DNA from: Siphonodentalium dalli
Taxonomy: Eukaryota; Mollusca; Scaphopoda; Gadilida; Siphonodentaliidae
Reading direction: 5' to 3'
Assembly: GCA_032622095.1 (NCBI GenBank)
Contig: CP136066.1
Coordinates: forward strand, 182,750,716-182,814,715
Length of the DNA stretch: 64,000 nucleotides
Below the pieces are notes generated by a model, which was not told the origin of the DNA, did not search any database, and saw only the letters and a program-made list of their open reading frames with translations. Shown in pieces: positions 62,616 to 64,000 of this stretch. Position numbers and translations under genes: made by a program. The first letter of the stretch is position 1. Each line of letters starts with the position of its first letter.

Positions 62616-62931
62616 CGGGGGGAGCTCGGTGGTTCAATCGGTTAGGGGTACAACTCCAAGCCGTTTCGCCATAGCTCTGGCGATAAGGATTCAAATTCAC
62701 ATGTTTCCATCGTGGACGTGTAACTCGAAATCGTTATCTGGTGGAGTTGCCAATTACTTGACGATGGCCGGTGGTTTGCCGCACATGGTTGACGAGTTTA
62801 TCAGCCATTGAAATCACTGTTAGATTGATTAGCCTTAATATGCGGATTTCTTCTACTACAAAAACTGGAAATGTGATATGGTCTCAGTTGCTGAAAGCGA
62901 CATAAACCCCAATAAAGCAATCAATCAATCT
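62616..62931 (+). mobile_element. tRNA-derived SINE, 316 bp
   Basis: The head GGGGGAGCTCGGTGGTTCAA-TCGGTTAGG is tRNA-like, with a B-box-like GGATTCAAATTC. The 3' end reads TGAAAGCGACATAAACCCCA and then (CAAT)n. The 8-bp target duplication AGGAAACC is at 62608-62615 and 62932-62939. The inverted paralogous arm has the empty site (TTTTTCCTGGAAACAC near 54462), which proves insertion here. Confidence 0.9.
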
Positions 62932-62939
62932 AGGAAACC

Positions 62940-64000
62940 GATTTTGTAAGTTTTAATTATGGATCATAACAACTGCCCCATATAGTCTGGGAGTTAATAT
63001 TGTACCCCTGCAACTCCACCCCTCACCGGACTTAACTTCAACCTACTTATTTTCTTCCTTATTATATAAACTTTTAAGCAATGTTAACACGAAACGTGGC
63101 TGTGTTGACACCAGACAATATGGACGTCCAACATGGCCGCAGTATTTTGCAGACGAGGCACTAAGTCAGTTCGATGCTAATTATATAGAGAGCATATCTT
63201 GTCAAATGTATAAATTCCACATTTTTAGGGCAAAATTTGAACTCCCCGTCCAAGATGGCTGACATGATGTCGCCAGAAGTGGAAAATATGACTATTTTAC
63301 TAATATCTTCTATATTAGTTACTGCTGTTGGGAACTGGTTGAGCCTTGTGCCTTTATTTTGCACGATTCATGTTAATTGGTCATTGGAGTTATTAAATAT
63401 GCAATCCTTGTGATCCGCAACACCTTCGATCCCTCAGAAATTCGGCTTTACAGAACCCTGTATAAACTTTAAGTATAAATAACCTTGGGATTCTACAGGA
63501 ATTGAGCTGAACTGTGCAATGTAAGTGAACCATACCATTACTTATGAATATTCCAACTTAATGAAACCGGAAATGGCTGCCAAATTATGGAAAATGGATG
63601 ATATTGCCCTTGCAATCGCTTACACGTTGTGGTTGATGGATCAAATTAACTCATCTGCGTACTATAAATTTAATACTTACATTGCTGATTCACGTTGATT
63701 AAACGTAACGATTGTAACCACTGACATTACCAGAAATATTATATTTTTCTCTCACAAACTTGACATCAACATCGGCAAAAAATAACTTTTCAGGTTTGAA
63801 CCATTTTTTTTTTTCAAGTAATATATCTTTGGTATCAAGTGTGTTTATTACTTTTAGCTGTCTTAAATGTGGCACTTTGATGTTTTTATAGCCAAAGTAC
63901 TCAATATAGCTTGCAAAACTTTTACCAAATTTGGTAAAAAGTTTATTTTTCACATATATCCCGAATATTATTATCTGTTATTCGGGAAATGTAGCAAATT
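62940..64000 (-). other. Intron 3 of the second sulfotransferase
   Basis: 62940-63070 matches 54326-54460 inverted. 63140-64000 matches 33030-33930 inverted. The PLE array and satellite block that lie between those segments in the first copy are absent here. Small minus-strand frames (63161-63364, 63699-63953) are not genes. Confidence 0.8.

Overview
This is eukaryotic, AT-rich, repeat-dense nuclear DNA. It has GT-AG spliced exons, tRNA-derived SINEs, Ty3-type, LINE and Penelope-like retroelements, MITEs and minisatellites. The mobile-element set and the SINE tail style suggest a lophotrochozoan invertebrate, probably a mollusc. That is inference; no host marker fixes the species. I see no prokaryotic operon, rRNA, tRNA gene or CRISPR.

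Layout. (1) 1-20 kb, repeats and relics: a degenerate Ty3/gypsy (Mag-like) LTR element on the minus strand (1479-5904), an 11-bp minisatellite of 71 units (6550-7330), a terminal-inverted-repeat MITE with internal hairpins (12251-12711), and a retrotransposon ORF1 relic split by a 3.0-kb TIR element (14928-17925). (2) 20.1-56.5 kb, one host gene: a cytosolic sulfotransferase (SULT) on the plus strand. Its five exons (20093-20276, 29769-30098, 32201-32304, 54880-55060, 56398-56507) splice in frame to 302 residues with the 5'-PSB, catalytic His, 3'-PB, RKGxxGDWKN and KxxxTVxxxE motifs. Its introns hold a decayed LINE (intron 1), a splice-donor-like minisatellite (intron 2), and in intron 3 a tandem array of a Penelope-like element (PLE). 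(3) 54.3-64 kb, a large inverted duplication centred near 58.58 kb. A second SULT copy lies tail-to-tail on the minus strand (exon 4 61912-62089, exon 5 60468-60577), and its upstream exons run off the right edge. It lacks the PLE array but carries a SINE whose empty site is visible in the first copy.

The PLE array (34.4-50.8 kb) is the main novelty. Its 4604-bp units are nearly identical and lie antisense to the host gene. Each encodes ORF1, with a C-terminal SGNH/GDSL-hydrolase-like domain, and ORF2, with PLE reverse transcriptase (DKG and FLDD motifs) and a C-terminal GIY-YIG endonuclease. ORF1 ends in a TTTAAAC heptamer in exactly the -1 frameshift register, immediately followed by its stop, and ORF2 is open through the junction in the -1 frame. 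This strongly suggests programmed ribosomal frameshifting to an ORF1-ORF2 fusion. The array is flanked by a 43-bp perfect direct repeat, and between its truncated 5' end and the right repeat lies a 579-bp segment that appears identical to SULT intron 2 about 3.5 kb away. The whole looks like one very recent insertion with template capture.

Short hairpin modules built on GCCAATGCATTCTCTTATATATG recur in at least two unrelated MITE types and as a four-hairpin tandem array.
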